This document shows, piece by piece, positions 9,640 to 21,032 of a DNA stretch of 64,000 bases. The stretch comes from Plantago ovata (Eukaryota; Streptophyta; Magnoliopsida; Lamiales; Plantaginaceae). The notes beneath the pieces were generated by a model. It searched no databases, had not been told where the DNA came from, and worked only from the letters and a program-made list of their open reading frames with translations. The stretch lies in NCBI GenBank assembly GCA_028274465.1, contig CM051458.1, positions 52,193,253 through 52,257,252 of the forward strand, in the 5' to 3' direction. The position numbers and the translations under genes are program-made. Position 1 is the stretch's first letter, and every line of letters starts with the position of its first letter.

Positions 9640-11044
9640 ATGCGACATACACGATCTAGAGGAACACCGCTTGCTGATTTAATTGCTGAGATCGACAGAG
9701 TCTACCACCAAAGAAGGCGACTACTTCGAAGGCGTGAACTAGAGGAAATAGAGGATACCGATTTCTCTGAATCTCTACACAGTCTTTTCAAGGAAATCAA
9801 CGGAATGGCAGAAGCTAGACCACTGAAACCATGGGTTCAACCCTCCAAGGATCATATGAGGGGACCGACGATTGTTCTTTCGTCTGCAACTCGTGATCTG
9901 GAAATCAAGAACCACGCGTTCCAACAACTTCCGAGGTTCTATGGCTTAGCAAGGGAAGATGTGATGGGGTACTTGCACGATATCGATGATTTCGTCAACC
10001 AACTCGCACGACCCGGAGCTGAAATAACAACGGATGAGTTGAGGATGAAGGTTTTTGCTATGGGCTTGGAGACAGAGCCAAGTCATGGTTGAGTTCTCTA
10101 CCCGCGGGCTCGCTGGACACTTGGGAGAAGGTTTTTTCAGCTTTCATGGAAAAATACTTCTCTCACACCTTGACTACCGCGCTTAAGGCGCAAATCACTA
10201 GGTTCAAACAAGACTATGATGAGACCATCTACACCGCGTTTGAGAAGTGCCCTCACCATGGTTTCGAGCTTTCGGATCTAGTCCAAAACTTCTACAATGG
10301 ACTAACCTTCGAGAACCAACAAGTGGTGGATTTCCAATGTCATGGCAATATTTGGGAGGAAACCGTGGAAGCCTGTCTGGGCGGTTTTCGAAAGGCTTGT
10401 TAAGGGGTCGCAATTCAAGGACCCAAGACCAATGATTAGGAGACGTGGACCTGAAGCTCCACCTACTCAAGAAGCCCCTATGTATGGGAGGAATGGGGAT
10501 CGATTCGAGTGCTTTACCAACGAATTGAAGCAAGTCCTCAAGAGCACCACTAGAACATCTGTGTCGAACGAAGTTTGCCGAATATGCAAGAACTATGGGC
10601 ATGGGGCTAATATGTGTAGATTGGAGCTTGCATATGATGATGGCAACTGGGTTCAAGGAGGCGAAGAGGAAGCCTTTGCTATGGAATTTGGTACCCAAGA
10701 AGCTAGCTACGGACAAGATGGGAGCAATCCTCGAGGTGGATTTTGGAGAAGAGGGTTCCGAAACAATCAAGGATATGCACCGGCTAGCCAAACTTATGGC
10801 CCGAACCAAGACCGTAGTAGGCTTAACTATGATAATGATCACTGCGAGAATCCCGCTCAGAAAGAGCAACCGAAGTCGAAGACAGCTCTACTGATGGAGA
10901 ACTTGCAAAAGATGGTTGATCACACCCAAAGTTTTCTCAAACGTTATGAAGAAGATTCTGAGAATACTAGGGCAAGGCTTGATCGATTGGAAGAGAGCAC
11001 TAGGCTTGCCCATCAAAAGATGCAAGAATTGATTGACCGAGGCG
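9640..11044 (+). pseudogene. Athila-like gag, frameshifted and truncated
   Basis: Gag forms the virus-like particle and packages RNA. The start MRHTRSRGTPLADLIAEIDRV matches the copy at 12377. The capsid-like part includes LPRFYGLAREDVMGYLHDID and NFYNGLTFENQQVVDF; the zinc knuckle CRICKNYGHGANMC (CX2CX4HX4C) lies near 10574-10617, followed by a coiled-coil-like stretch (LMENLQKMVDHTQSF). Compared with 12377-13270, it has lost one base near 10070, lost 21 bases near 10242 and gained one base near 10372, so three frames are needed to read it. It stops at LIDRG where LTR A3 begins at 11045, so protease and pol are missing. Confidence 0.9.
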
Positions 11045-12230
11045 TGAATAACGTGTATTTTACACTTTCATTTGAGTCTTTTTCACCTATTTTAGCTATC
11101 CTCTATGTTAATTTAGCTATATTTTAGTGCATTTTATTAGAATAGTGTCACGTTTCCCTTTAGTTTGTATTTTACAGGTTTTGGGTGAAAAACGAGGTTT
11201 TCCGGGCAATTATATTGAAGTAGACAAGGTATTGGTGTTTTGAAGGTGTATTTGGAGTATCCAGAAGATTACAGATAGGATTTGAAGTCTAGGGGTCGAG
11301 TCTGAAGGCTAAAAGGTCACTAGAAGGCAAAAACCGAGTTCGAAAAGGAGAAGAAATCCAAAAACGCGTATATGGCCGAAAAAACCTCCCGGGCGAGTCG
11401 CCCGGGATGTGGGTCGAATCGCCCCACACCAGGCGAATCGCCCGGTGGGTGGGGCCCTTCGCCCCACACCTGCCGAATGCCCTATATATAGTTGCTCAGT
11501 TTTCTCCATTTTTCATACTTTTCCACACCTTTTCTCTCAGCTTTCTCATTAGTTTTAGGTAGGAATTCTCCAGAGCCTGTTCTGGGGATTCTTAGCTTAG
11601 GAGATAATTTTTCTTAGCGTTTTGGAGCTTGTAAGATCGTGATTTTTCGGAGATTGACAACCTTCGGTAACATTGTATCTTACAGTTTTTCTATTTATAT
11701 TTATATATCTTTCAACATGTTTTCATTCATTCGTGTTATGATTTCTATTGACTACATGACATCTATGAGTAGCTAAACTTCTCGTTGGTGATAGTATGTG
11801 ATTTCTTAGCAAAGGGTTAATAATTATGCTAATGGCTATATCGCGCATTATACTTTGAGTTATTGCTTTATTTCTTTGATCTATCTAAAACCTCTATCTT
11901 CGTAGTGTTGAATAATTACAGAACAGAATTGGACAATTCATTGATCAAAGATCTCTATGCAAAACCGGGGACTTCATGCATGATTATTAACCTGCTATGC
12001 TTTGAATGACCATACTATCACCAATCTCCATTATCTGTTAAGAAAAACCTTTGCTAAGTCGCCTGTTGATTTATATTCTTAAGTTAGATTAGATAAAGCT
12101 AGTTATAGTCCTTAGAGATAGACACTCGAGGTTATTCTACTGCTACACTACGGTTTCGTTGTAGTTGTGAATTGCCTTTGGCTAAATACAAATTTATTTG
12201 ATTAATTGAGTCTGACAAACCGGTTCATCA
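11045..12230 (+). repeat. Athila-like LTR, family A (A3), 5' LTR
   Basis: The 1186-base LTR begins TGAATAACGTG (a mutated TGATGAACGTG) and ends CGGTTCATCA, followed by a primer-binding site. U3 carries CCCGGGCGAGTCGCCCGGG at 11388-11406, a mutated partner GTGGGTCGAATCGCCCCAC and a TATA box at 11483-11491. Its left flank (AGGCG) lies inside the gag of the A2 element, so it either inserted there or the two were joined by recombination. Confidence 0.85.
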
Positions 12231-12233
12231 AAT

Positions 12234-12250
12234 TGGCGTCGTTGCCGGGG
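12234..12250 (+). other. primer-binding site, tRNA-Asp, one mismatch
   Basis: TGGCGTCGTTGCCGGGG differs from the tRNA-Asp complement by C to T at 12239, which would weaken but not abolish priming. Confidence 0.8.
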
Positions 12251-12376
12251 ACTATACTCCTTTTTTCTGTTTAGCTTTTTTATATTTTCAGCATTCAATT
12301 CCTAGTTCTAGTAGTTTTTAGTTTTCCTATTTAATCTCTCTCTGATACTCCTTTCCTAGTTTGATACAGATAGTGT

Positions 12377-14138
12377 ATGCGACATACACGATCTAGAGGA
12401 ATTCCGCTTGCTGAGATCGACAGAGTCTACCACCAAAGAAGGCGACTACTTCGAAGGCGTGAACTAGAGGAAATAGAAAATACCGATTTCTATGAATCTC
12501 TACACAGTCTTTTCAAGGAAATCGACGGAATGGCAGAAGCTAGACCACTGAAGGCATGGGTTCAACCCTCCAAGGATCGTATGAGGGGACCGGCGATTGT
12601 TCTTTCGTCTGCAACTCGTGATCTGGAAATCAAGAACCACACGTTCCAACAACTTCCGAGGTTCTATGGCTTAGCAAGGGAAGATGTGATGGGGTACGTG
12701 CACGATATCGATGATTTCGTCAACCAACTCCCAAGACCCGGAGCTGAAATAACAACGGACGAGTTGAGAATGAAGGTTTTTGCTATGGGACTTGGCGACA
12801 GAGCGAAGTCATGGTTGAGTTCTCTACCGGCGAGCTCGCTGGACACTTGGGAGAAGTTTTTTTCAGCTTTCATGGAGAAATACTTCCCTCACACCTTGAC
12901 TACCGCGCTTAAGGCGCAAATTACTGGGTTCAAACAAGACTATGATGAGACCATCTACACCGCTTTTGAGAGGTTCCAAGACCTCATGAACAAGTGCCCT
13001 CACCATGATTTTGAGCTTTCGGATCTAGTCCAACACTTCTACAATGGACTAACATTCGAGAACCAACAAGTGGTGGACTTCCAATGCCGGGGAAATATTT
13101 GGGAGGAAACCGCGGAAGCCGTCTGGGCGGTTTTCGAAAGGCTTGCTAAGGGGTCGCAATTCAAGGACCCAAGAGCAATGGTTAGGAGACGTGGACCTGA
13201 AGCTCAACCTACTCCAGAAGCCCCTATGTATGGGGGAATGGGGATCAATTCGAGTGCTTTACCAACGAATTGAAGCAAGTCCTCAAGAGCGCCACTGGAA
13301 CATCTGTATCGAACGAAGTTTGCCGAATATGCAAGAACTATGGGCATGGGGCTCATATGTGTAGATTGGAGCTTGCATATGATGATGGAAACTGGGTTCA
13401 AGGAGGCGAAGAGGAAGCCTTTGCTACGGAATTTGGTACTCAAGAAGCTAGCTACGGACAAGATGGTAGGAATCCTCGAGGTGGATTTTGGAGAAGGGGG
13501 TTCCGGAACAATCAAGGATATGCACCGACTAGCCAAACTTATGGCCCTAACCAAGACCGTAGTAGGCTTAACTATGATAATGACCAATGCGAAAATCCCG
13601 CTCCAAAAGAGCAACCGAAGTCAAAGACAGCTCTACTAATGGAGAACTTGCAAAAGATGGTGGATCACACCCAAAGTTTTCTCAAACGTTATGAAGAAGA
13701 TTCTGAGAAGACTAGGGCAAGGCTTGATCGGTTGGAAGAGAGCACTAGGCTTGCCCATCAAAAGATGCAAGAGTTGATCGACCGAGGAGCAAGTAGGGAG
13801 CAAGGCAAGCTGCCTAGCAACACTGAGAAGTCGATGTCCATTACCTTGGTGGGTGATCTACCTGTTGAAATCACCATCAAGAAGGTTGCTAAGTGCGAGT
13901 GTTGCAAGGAGGAAGAACCCCCACTGGCCAAGGGAGAAGAGAATGACCTTGGTTCGGATGAGAGTGAAGAGGAGCAAGAGGATCCCGAGCCACTCCCTCA
14001 AAGTTTCGATGTTAAAGTCGGGATTGGTGAACTAGAAGATGTCCGTGCCATACTAGACACGGGATCCTACTCTAATGTGCTCCCAATGAATGTGTTTCAG
14101 AAGAGTAGCCTTGGAAAACTATTTGAGCATAAGGCTAT
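12377..14138 (+). pseudogene. Athila-like gag-protease, first part
   Basis: This gag-protease frame begins MRHTRSRGIPLAEIDRVYHQ. Capsid-like segments (GDRAKSWLSSLPASSLDTW, FYNGLTFENQQVVDFQC) are followed by the zinc knuckle CRICKNYGHGAHMC near 13324-13365, a coiled coil (MENLQKMVDHTQSFLKRY), an acidic linker (GSDESEEEQEDPEPLP) and the aspartic protease start AILDTGSYSNVLPMN (active-site DTG near 14057). One base is missing near 13235 (GGGGGAATGG against GGGGGGAATGG in the copy at 42220), shifting the frame; otherwise it is open. The protease is interrupted at 14138 by a solo LTR and resumes at 16196. Length with its continuation is about 710 codons. Confidence 0.9.
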
Positions 14139-16195
14139 TGTAAGAAAATATGGTCAGAGTTACCCCTAGGGTACGCAGCGGAATTTCAAAATTTTCTTGA
14201 TTATGCATATGTCGTATATATATAAACACGTCAATTAGAAGACTAACCTTACTTCCAAAGCAGCTTCCAAGTCTTCATAATAATCCGGTGTATCTTCTCC
14301 TTCGTCGAAGTCGAAGATATCTACAATACTCTATATATCTGCAAGACAATAAGAGTTAGTTTCCAGCTCCTAGAACCTCAACCTTGGTATCCACGGATGA
14401 ACAGCCTATCAGAAGAATGCTAGGATATTCTTTGTGTGACCAAGAAGACGGGGCGGCGATTCCTCCGTGAGGTGGCGCGCGCGGGTGGCTATGAGGAGGG
14501 GAAAGCTTTTTATTTTCTCTAATAAAACTGGGTAGAATAACTGTGTGCAAAACTGTATCCAAAGCTCTCTAATAGTCTACTATATATAGTAGTCAATAGA
14601 AGCCTAAAGTATAAGCAATTAGACTTCGTAAAGGAATAAGAATCTATTTCTTATCGCACAAGGAAACCAATATCAAGTCTAGATTCATTCCCAATCAAAT
14701 TAAAACTCAATCAGGAAAATCTAACTTATCCCTTGGACTTCTAATAGAGGAAGGAGTTGAAGCTCCTTCCCCTACCTTATCCATGCGCGCGCGCGCGCCT
14801 CCTAGGGACAGTAGGTGGGTCCCAATTTTGGGACCCACTTATAGTTATATGTCAATTCAAACCCCAAGTAGATTTTGCCCAAGTGCATATGTTAATTCTA
14901 AATTAACATATCCTTTCAAATCAAACCTCCATTATATTTCCAAAATATAATCTTTAATTGTATTTACATAAAATACAATTAATTAGCCAATTCAATTAAT
15001 AATTCCGAATCATTAATTGAGCCACCAAATATTAATATTAATTCCAAATCAATTATAATCCATCAATCAATTAATTCTAAATTAATTGCGATTCCATCTT
15101 CAAGGATATTCTGATAAGCTGAATCACCACATAGTGTGACCCATAGGGCCTCATCGTATTAAGCAAGTCCTAGACTAGGCAACATGGAATTCCTAGACGG
15201 TTCCATTTGCAATATTAATAGGTGAGGACGTTTGAGAGGTTTCTCAAAGCTAACCCTTTCGTTGCGAAGCCTGTTGCGCTCAACGCGGTGATGGTAACGT
15301 CCCTTCATCTGACTTGCTCGAATGTATCTAGGACCGATGAAGTGTCTATCCCAATAATACATCCACGGGCGTCTCAGGGAGTTGCTTGGTTAAGATATAC
15401 TTATGACTATCATAATATATCATTTGCACTGGCCAGTGACTTTACCAACACAACTATGCAGACTATGAGCAGTGCTCTCCTGTGCTATACTTGAGAGATG
15501 AATCCTTCACAGAATCACTTATCATCCCCATTTGTATGTAGCCATAATCCTGGATCGTGTCTTAGGCCAGCTGCTTATTCAGAGCTGACATCGACGGGTC
15601 CACCAAGGATATGGGGCAACAAATTTTATGATAAAGTCCTGTAAATACAAAGGACGTCTGACATCACTTCGACAACTTACCGGTTCCCATAGACACTTCG
15701 GTGTAGAGTATACATCGATGGGAGTGTCCGGTGGGTACTTTCATTGTTCGATAAAGCTTCTTCGAACAACTATGCGCAGTTATGGGAACGTTTCTCGATT
15801 GTCCAACAATCCGTTCCGTGGTTGTGGGATCGGCTCACACTTGCTCCAACAAGTATAACCTCCACGCATACTAGTCTCGTCTGGTTCATTCAGACCCCTA
15901 CATCCGAGATGAACCTCGACTAGGGAGAGTTTGGGATAGATGATAACTCACATAGCTCCCACTATCTGTGTGATCGGTCATCTATCCGAGGGGACATGTT
16001 TAATATCAATACAGACAGTAATAGAGATATGACATGCTGCATGCCTGGTGTAATATAAATATGAAAGCGATACTCAATAGTAAAATGCAACAAACATATA
16101 TTATATTATGTTGACCTGTGTAATAGTACATATATGCCCTCTATAAGGGCACCATGCCCTTAGTAAGGACTGTCTCTAGGACATATACACTATCA
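14139..16195 (-). mobile_element. solo LTR, probably Ty1/copia Angela-like, copy 2
   Basis: The unit starts TGTAAGAAAATATGG and ends CATATACACTATCA, and is flanked by GCTAT at 14134-14138 and 16196-16200. It is the inverse of the unit at 4632-6699 and nearly the same length (2057 against 2068 bases), with scattered substitutions and small indels. The uninterrupted target is preserved at about 41340-41360, proving the insertion. Annotated on the minus strand because the Angela-like start lies at 16195. Confidence 0.85.
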
Positions 16196-16585
16196 GCTAT
16201 TGTGGAACTGGCGGATGGATCCTTTGTGAGACCCGAGGGCTTTGTGAAGAACGTATTGGTTAAGATTGGTGAAGCTTCTGTATACACCAATTTTGTAGTT
16301 ATGCCGGCGTCTACAGCTGGGATGGGGGATGTTGTTCTATTGGGGCGAACATTCTTGACTAAACTACGCTCCGTGATAGACATCTACCGAAGGACTTGCA
16401 CCATTGAGGTGGATGGTAAGCGACATATGTTGCGAGCCATATCTGATCCACCTGATCACTTCAATACTTCTCACACTATTAACTACTGTGGTCTTGCTGT
16501 CTATGTTCATTCTTATTCGCAGGTTCGTGGCATGAGGAGAAGATCCATGAAGGGTAAGTCTAGTACTCACAAGAAGAAGAGCTAG
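16196..16585 (+). CDS. Athila-like protease, second part, with clean stop and basic tail
   Basis: After the solo LTR the protease continues: VELADGSFVRPEGFVKNVL, then VVMPASTAGMGDVVLLGRTFL, where LLGRTFL is the usual LLGRPFL motif near the end of retroviral-type proteases. The frame then runs on for about 70 codons and ends in a lysine- and arginine-rich tail (GMRRRSMKGKSSTHKKKS) with a TAG at 16583-16585. There is no reverse transcriptase, RNase H or integrase after it; the 3' region begins at once. This suggests a non-autonomous gag-protease element. The tail is unlike the pol-joining sequence at 63600-64000. Confidence 0.7.
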   Translation, partial: AIVELADGSFVRPEGFVKNVLVKIGEASVYTNFVVMPASTAGMGDVVLLGRTFLTKLRSVIDIYRRTCTIEVDGKRHMLRAISDPPDHFNTSHTINYCGLAVYVHSYSQVRGMRRRSMKGKSSTHKKKS

Positions 16586-16847
16586 GCGCAAGAAGGAGTC
16601 GAGTCAAAGACTATAAACAATGGCGCTATCCGGGATGCAACCCGAAGATTTTATCGGTTTTTTACCGCTTTATTGCATGCATTCATACTTGAACAATTTG
16701 CTTTTCTTATGTGACTTTGTCCGTCTCTGTGTCGTATGTGCTTATGTCTTTGTTTGAGTGAACTTTTTCGAGTGGTTTTTTGAGTAAAATGGTTTTCGGG
16801 GATTAAAAAACTGCGTTTTTTCGAAAGTTTCGTCTCCCCACATCATC

Positions 16848-16986
16848 GCCCCCCACGGGGGGCGAATCGCCCCACAAGTCCAGAGAGCTCCGCGCTCTCT
16901 GGACGTGCGGGGCAATTCGCCCCACATGCGGGGCGGTTCGCCCCGCACGGGGCGACTCGCCCCACACCAGGGGCGACTCGCCCCAC
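16848..16986. repeat. GC palindrome and hairpin cluster
   Basis: A perfect 11-bp stem GTCCAGAGAGC / GCTCTCTGGAC with loop TCCGC (16878-16904) is embedded among GGGGCGANTCGCCCC-type palindromes. It mirrors 1-145 in content and position. Confidence 0.85.
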
Positions 16987-17651
16987 GAATCTGGAGAAGT
17001 TAAAAACGCGAGAAAGCCTCATTTCTCTACATTTTCTTCATCTTCTTCACTCCATACTCCCCAAAATCCAAAACGAAACGAAAAAAACTTCAGTCCTTCA
17101 TAAAATCTTCAATCTTCCATCAAATTTTGTGTTCTATAGCTTCAATCGAAGCCCATTACGTGCTCTTTCTTTTCATCCGAACAAATTTCACTCTAGTACA
17201 TTCGTTTTCCAGATTTGAGGTATCTTCACATGAACCCTAATTTTTCAATTTGGGGGTTTTCTGATTTGTGCTTCAGTTTGACTTATATGATGTATGGGTA
17301 GGTTGTTTGCGTGATTAGAAACATTATTTACTATCAATTGCATGCTCAATTATGCTTGGATTGTTGATTCGAGAATTTTGCTACTAGATGTTTTTATCTT
17401 GTTTTGCAATGTATCTTTTTCTTCGATTCCATACATATGATTGTGTTTACTGATTTAATAATGATGGATATAATGGTAGAATGCATAATTGTTGAGTATG
17501 AGGATTTATGATGCTATAATTTTTGGCTACTAAGGTATGAATTGAGCCTTATTATTTAGGTTATTGGTTGTCTAGCACGAGCATAATGCGATATGTACAT
17601 GTCTAAATTATTTTGGGGTGTTGCATAGTAGTCCCTATATATATATATATA

Positions 17652-17765
17652 ACAAAAAAAAAAAAAAAAAAAAAAAGAAAGAGGAAAAGAAAAGAAGAAG
17701 AAATGAAAAAGAAATATAAAAAAAAAAAGAGAAAAGAAAAAAAAAAGGAAATAAAATAAAGAATA
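17652..17765 (+). repeat. A/G-rich purine tract
   Basis: An unbroken A-run of over 20 bases leads into mixed A/G sequence. It follows a short AT repeat. Same relative position as 1946-2075. Confidence 0.85.
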
Positions 17766-18369
17766 AGACCCAAAAGCAAAAGAAGGGTCGTTGCAAGCCA
17801 AAAGCAGTCTCGTAGTGTCAAGTGTCATGTAAATATTTTGTCCTTGTGAAGTATCGAGTTGTAAATTCTATCTTTCGTTTCGTGTCGCCTTTGTCCAAGG
17901 CCTGTTCTTGACCGCCCTCGTCTTGCTATTCAAGAAGTGGTTGAAAGAGGCTCATTCTTGAGAGTCTGGGTAGAATAGGGGAGTGTTATCTTTTTAGGAA
18001 ATCCTCCTTCGTTTGATGAGAGCCAGTATTGGTTCGCCCTCTCTTGAGGAAAAGTCTAGCTTGGTGAACAGTTGTAAGCCCTCGGTTTCATAGGCACGGG
18101 GCAATTGTAGTATGATAACATGCATCATTTTGTCGTCACTGACCAGGTCCAGGTAGAAGATGATACGAGAGACTCCTTTGCTTAACCAAGTGCACATGAG
18201 AATGTGTATATTTGCAATCGAGGCATTCTTCAACCTACTTGCATGTCATGCTCATTTGGTTTTGTTCATAAGCATTTGGTAGATTCAATAGATTAGTTCA
18301 CTTTACTTGGCATGAGACTCCTTTTGTGTTGAATTTAGGATAGTTTGTTGCTTGAGGACAAGCAAAGGT

Positions 18370-18384
18370 TTGGTTTGGGGAGTT
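18370..18384 (+). other. polypurine tract before LTR B1
   Basis: TGGTTTGGGGAGTT precedes the LTR terminus TGATGA at 18385, so LTR B1 is a 3' LTR. Confidence 0.8.
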
Positions 18385-19755
18385 TGATGAACGTATTTTT
18401 GACGCGTTCATCTTGTCTTTTTTACCTTCTTTTGCTATCTTCTAACCTTGTTTTTTTGTTAGTTTGGTAGAATAGTGTCACATTTTGTGTTTTCTGCATT
18501 TTCAGGCACTTAGCTACGAAACGGCGTTTTTGGAGCTAAAAACGAGCCTTTTTGATGGAAAAGATGGCCCCGTTGAAGTTCTCCAATCTCCGTGGCTTGT
18601 TCGTGAGTGTTTGAGCATCAATAAGCATTGAGAAGGATGAGTCCAAGGCACCCAAGGGCCGTACGAGGGCCAAAAGATTGAGTTTGAAGACAAAAATCTG
18701 CCCAGGAGCCAAGCTAAGCGCCTGGAATAGTGAAGCGCTCCGGTTCATTTTCCAGGAGCTTTGGCAAAGCAGCCAAGCGATGCGCTCCGCTTGGACTCTC
18801 CAAGCGGTCCGCTTGGCAGCGGTTACGTTTTCGGATTTTCCTTCTTAGATCTGATCTTCTGTTACTTTTTGGAGACTTTTTGAACACTAGCTTCGTTTGG
18901 GAGAGCTCCTAAGCCCCAAAACTCAGAGAAAACTCAGATACATTGTATTTTAGATTGGATTAAAGGTTTTGGCATAGGATTGCATCCGCTGTTTCATCTA
19001 CGGAGAGGTTTTCGTCAATACCCACCGATTAGTGACAGCTTGGTGGTAACATTGTATCATTATCTCTTGTCTAGTAGTTTGATTTGATGTATCCTATTTA
19101 CAATTCATATGATTTGATGTCTATGTTGATGAATATGAGTAGCTAAATCCCTTGTGTTGGTGGTAGAATGTAGAATATGCATGCTTTGGGTTATGTTTAT
19201 GCTTACATGAGATTGTGATTCAATCTTGCTGCAAATTCCTTCATATGATTGTTAGTTGCCTATAAAATATATTCGAATTGAGTATAGTGACAAACTCTTG
19301 GTCAATGAAAGCTATAGGATTGTATGTTAGAGATTTGCAGCATGCTAGATAAATGGTGTTAGTGACAAGCACCTCTAAAGTATTGATAGTGATCTTTTAT
19401 GATGTATGTCTTGAAAGTTACCTAGACGAGTTGCTTAGCAGACTTGATCGAAGGTTTTACGCACTGAACTTGTGAGCATATTCGTAACCCATGCATGTGT
19501 ATTTGATTTCTACCACCAACCGTTTTCCAAACTTGATTACAACAATCTGATTTCTCGTTGCTTTGTTCTAAGAAAGCAATTCTACAAACATTTGAACTCG
19601 TTGTCTGAAACTACTAGCAAAAACCTCAAACAAAGCCACGTTAGGTCCCGAGAGAACGACACTCGGGGACAACTTGCCATTGCACTCTAGTTTGTGTAGT
19701 GATAAGTGTTCTTAGGCTTTTAAACAAATTTAATTGGTGAAAAACGACATCATCA
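18385..19755 (+). repeat. Athila-like 3' LTR, family B (B1)
   Basis: The 1371-base LTR starts TGATGAACGTATTTTTGACG and ends GACATCATCA. It is alignable with LTR B2 (61111-62513) along its whole length and only weakly with family A (shared TAGAATAGTGTCAC). U3 contains CCAAGCG-type palindromes at 18732-18816. Its right flank TTATG is not found to the left of any LTR here, so its matching 5' LTR is absent or the element is recombinant. Confidence 0.85.
18732..18816. repeat. CCAAGCG palindrome cluster in U3 of LTR B1
   Basis: CCAAGCGGTCCGCTTGG at 18800-18816 is perfect; CCAAGCG...CGCTTGG at 18773-18794 has a longer centre; GAAGCGCTCCGGTTC at 18732-18746 is a mutated version of the perfect one in B2. 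Confidence 0.8.
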
Positions 19756-21032
19756 TTATGTGATGTTTATGCTTTCGTAATTGTGGTGGTGTTAGTTTCA
19801 TAAGTCGTTTTATGATTTTAAGTGTGTCTGTTATGATTTTAAGGGTGTGTAATGTTATGGTACCTTAGTTTTGTAACTGAAGGAGTGAAGGTGTATTGTT
19901 ATGGTTAAAGGGATCTTGTTATACTTTTAAGGGGTTATGAAATTGATTTAAGCGGGGATTTTATATTTTTAGATGTTGATGATATTATACTTTTAAGGTC
20001 TTATGTTATGGTTTTTAAGTGGGTGTGATATTATGCTACTTTAGTTTTGTTGCTGAAAGGGTTTCGGTGTACTCTTATGGTTTTAAGGGATCATGCTATA
20101 TTTTTAAGGGGTTATATTTTTGTTTTAATGTATAATATTGTGCTTTTAAAAGTTCTGCTGATATTTTACGTTTTATGTTTTTGCAGTTGTTGATGCTTCT
20201 AAATTAACGATGTAGGGAGAGAAGATCAAAGAAGAGGCAAGCCCAAGTTTGTTTGTACAACTGCTGGTGTTTTGGATTATGATAGAGCTGAGGACAATTG
20301 AATGAAAGATTGATAGTTGGCTAGATTGATAATTGGCGAGTTACATCAAAAGTCAACAATATTCTCAAGAAGTAGGATTTGTGATGTCCTGGGCAAAGTG
20401 TTTATGTTAGATATTATTGAAGTAGTTTCTGATCAACAATTAGTTTTTGCCCTTTTGAACAATTAGTTCGTGTATATACTTAAGCAATGGTTTAGTATAA
20501 TACTATTGTATGTTCTGGTTATTGTTTTTAAACAATGATGCTATGGTTTTAAGGGTATACATTATGGTTTTAACACGTCTTGTTATGGCTTTAGTATACA
20601 AGATGCTCCGACTGTTGGTATCATGTTGCAGCTAGTATTGTTTTAGATTCTAAAGAACCGAGCAAAATTGAAAAAGTGATTGAGAAAGTGCAAGTTAAGG
20701 TAAGAACCGGCAAGATTTCGAAGAAGTAGGGGTGTGTAATGTGTTTTGGCTGGACAAAGTGTGCATGTTGGATGTTATTTTGGAGTACTGTATGATTTGA
20801 ACAATTAGTGCTTTTAAGATAATTAGTTTGTGTATGTTTTTAAGTGGATTTAATATGCAACCATTGTATGTTTCTTATTTGTTTAGTTTTAATGAAGTTT
20901 ACTTTGTCCATTAAGATCTTAACTTGAGCTCCTAGAACGATAATAGTGGGTACTTAAACCACAACTTGGATACTTAAAACCACATCAAGGGAACTTATAG
21001 CCACACCAACTGCTACATGAAATATATAAGAC
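19756..21032. mobile_element. left half of a DNA-transposon-like unit with a repeated TTATGGTTTTAAG motif
   Basis: The motif TTATGGTTTTAAG and close variants recur about every 30-40 bases on the plus strand from 19810 to 20600, and appear as the complement (TTAAAACCACA) at 20950-21000. The other half, 38695-40766, has the complement almost throughout. The 5-bp duplication AAGAC at 21028-21032 and 38690-38694 shows that the outer Sirevirus split one contiguous unit here. The right half has FAR1/MULE-like exon traces. No intact gene is visible in this half. Confidence 0.5.

Larger units (their letters stand above)
16586..18384 (+). mobile_element. 3' non-coding region of gag-pro Athila-like element
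   Basis: Homologous to 1-2674 but without the env-like ORF. In order it holds a GC palindrome cluster (16848-16986), the AATCGAAGCCC leader, a conserved splice-donor-like site near 17216, an AT dinucleotide run (about 17638-17652), a purine tract (17652-17765) and the polypurine tract. I see no gene in it; the frames across the purine tract are low complexity. Confidence 0.8.

Noticed and set aside
10204..10869. 221-codon minus-strand frame
   Set aside because: It is the antisense shadow of gag; the same shadow appears at 13204-13614 and 41817-42137.
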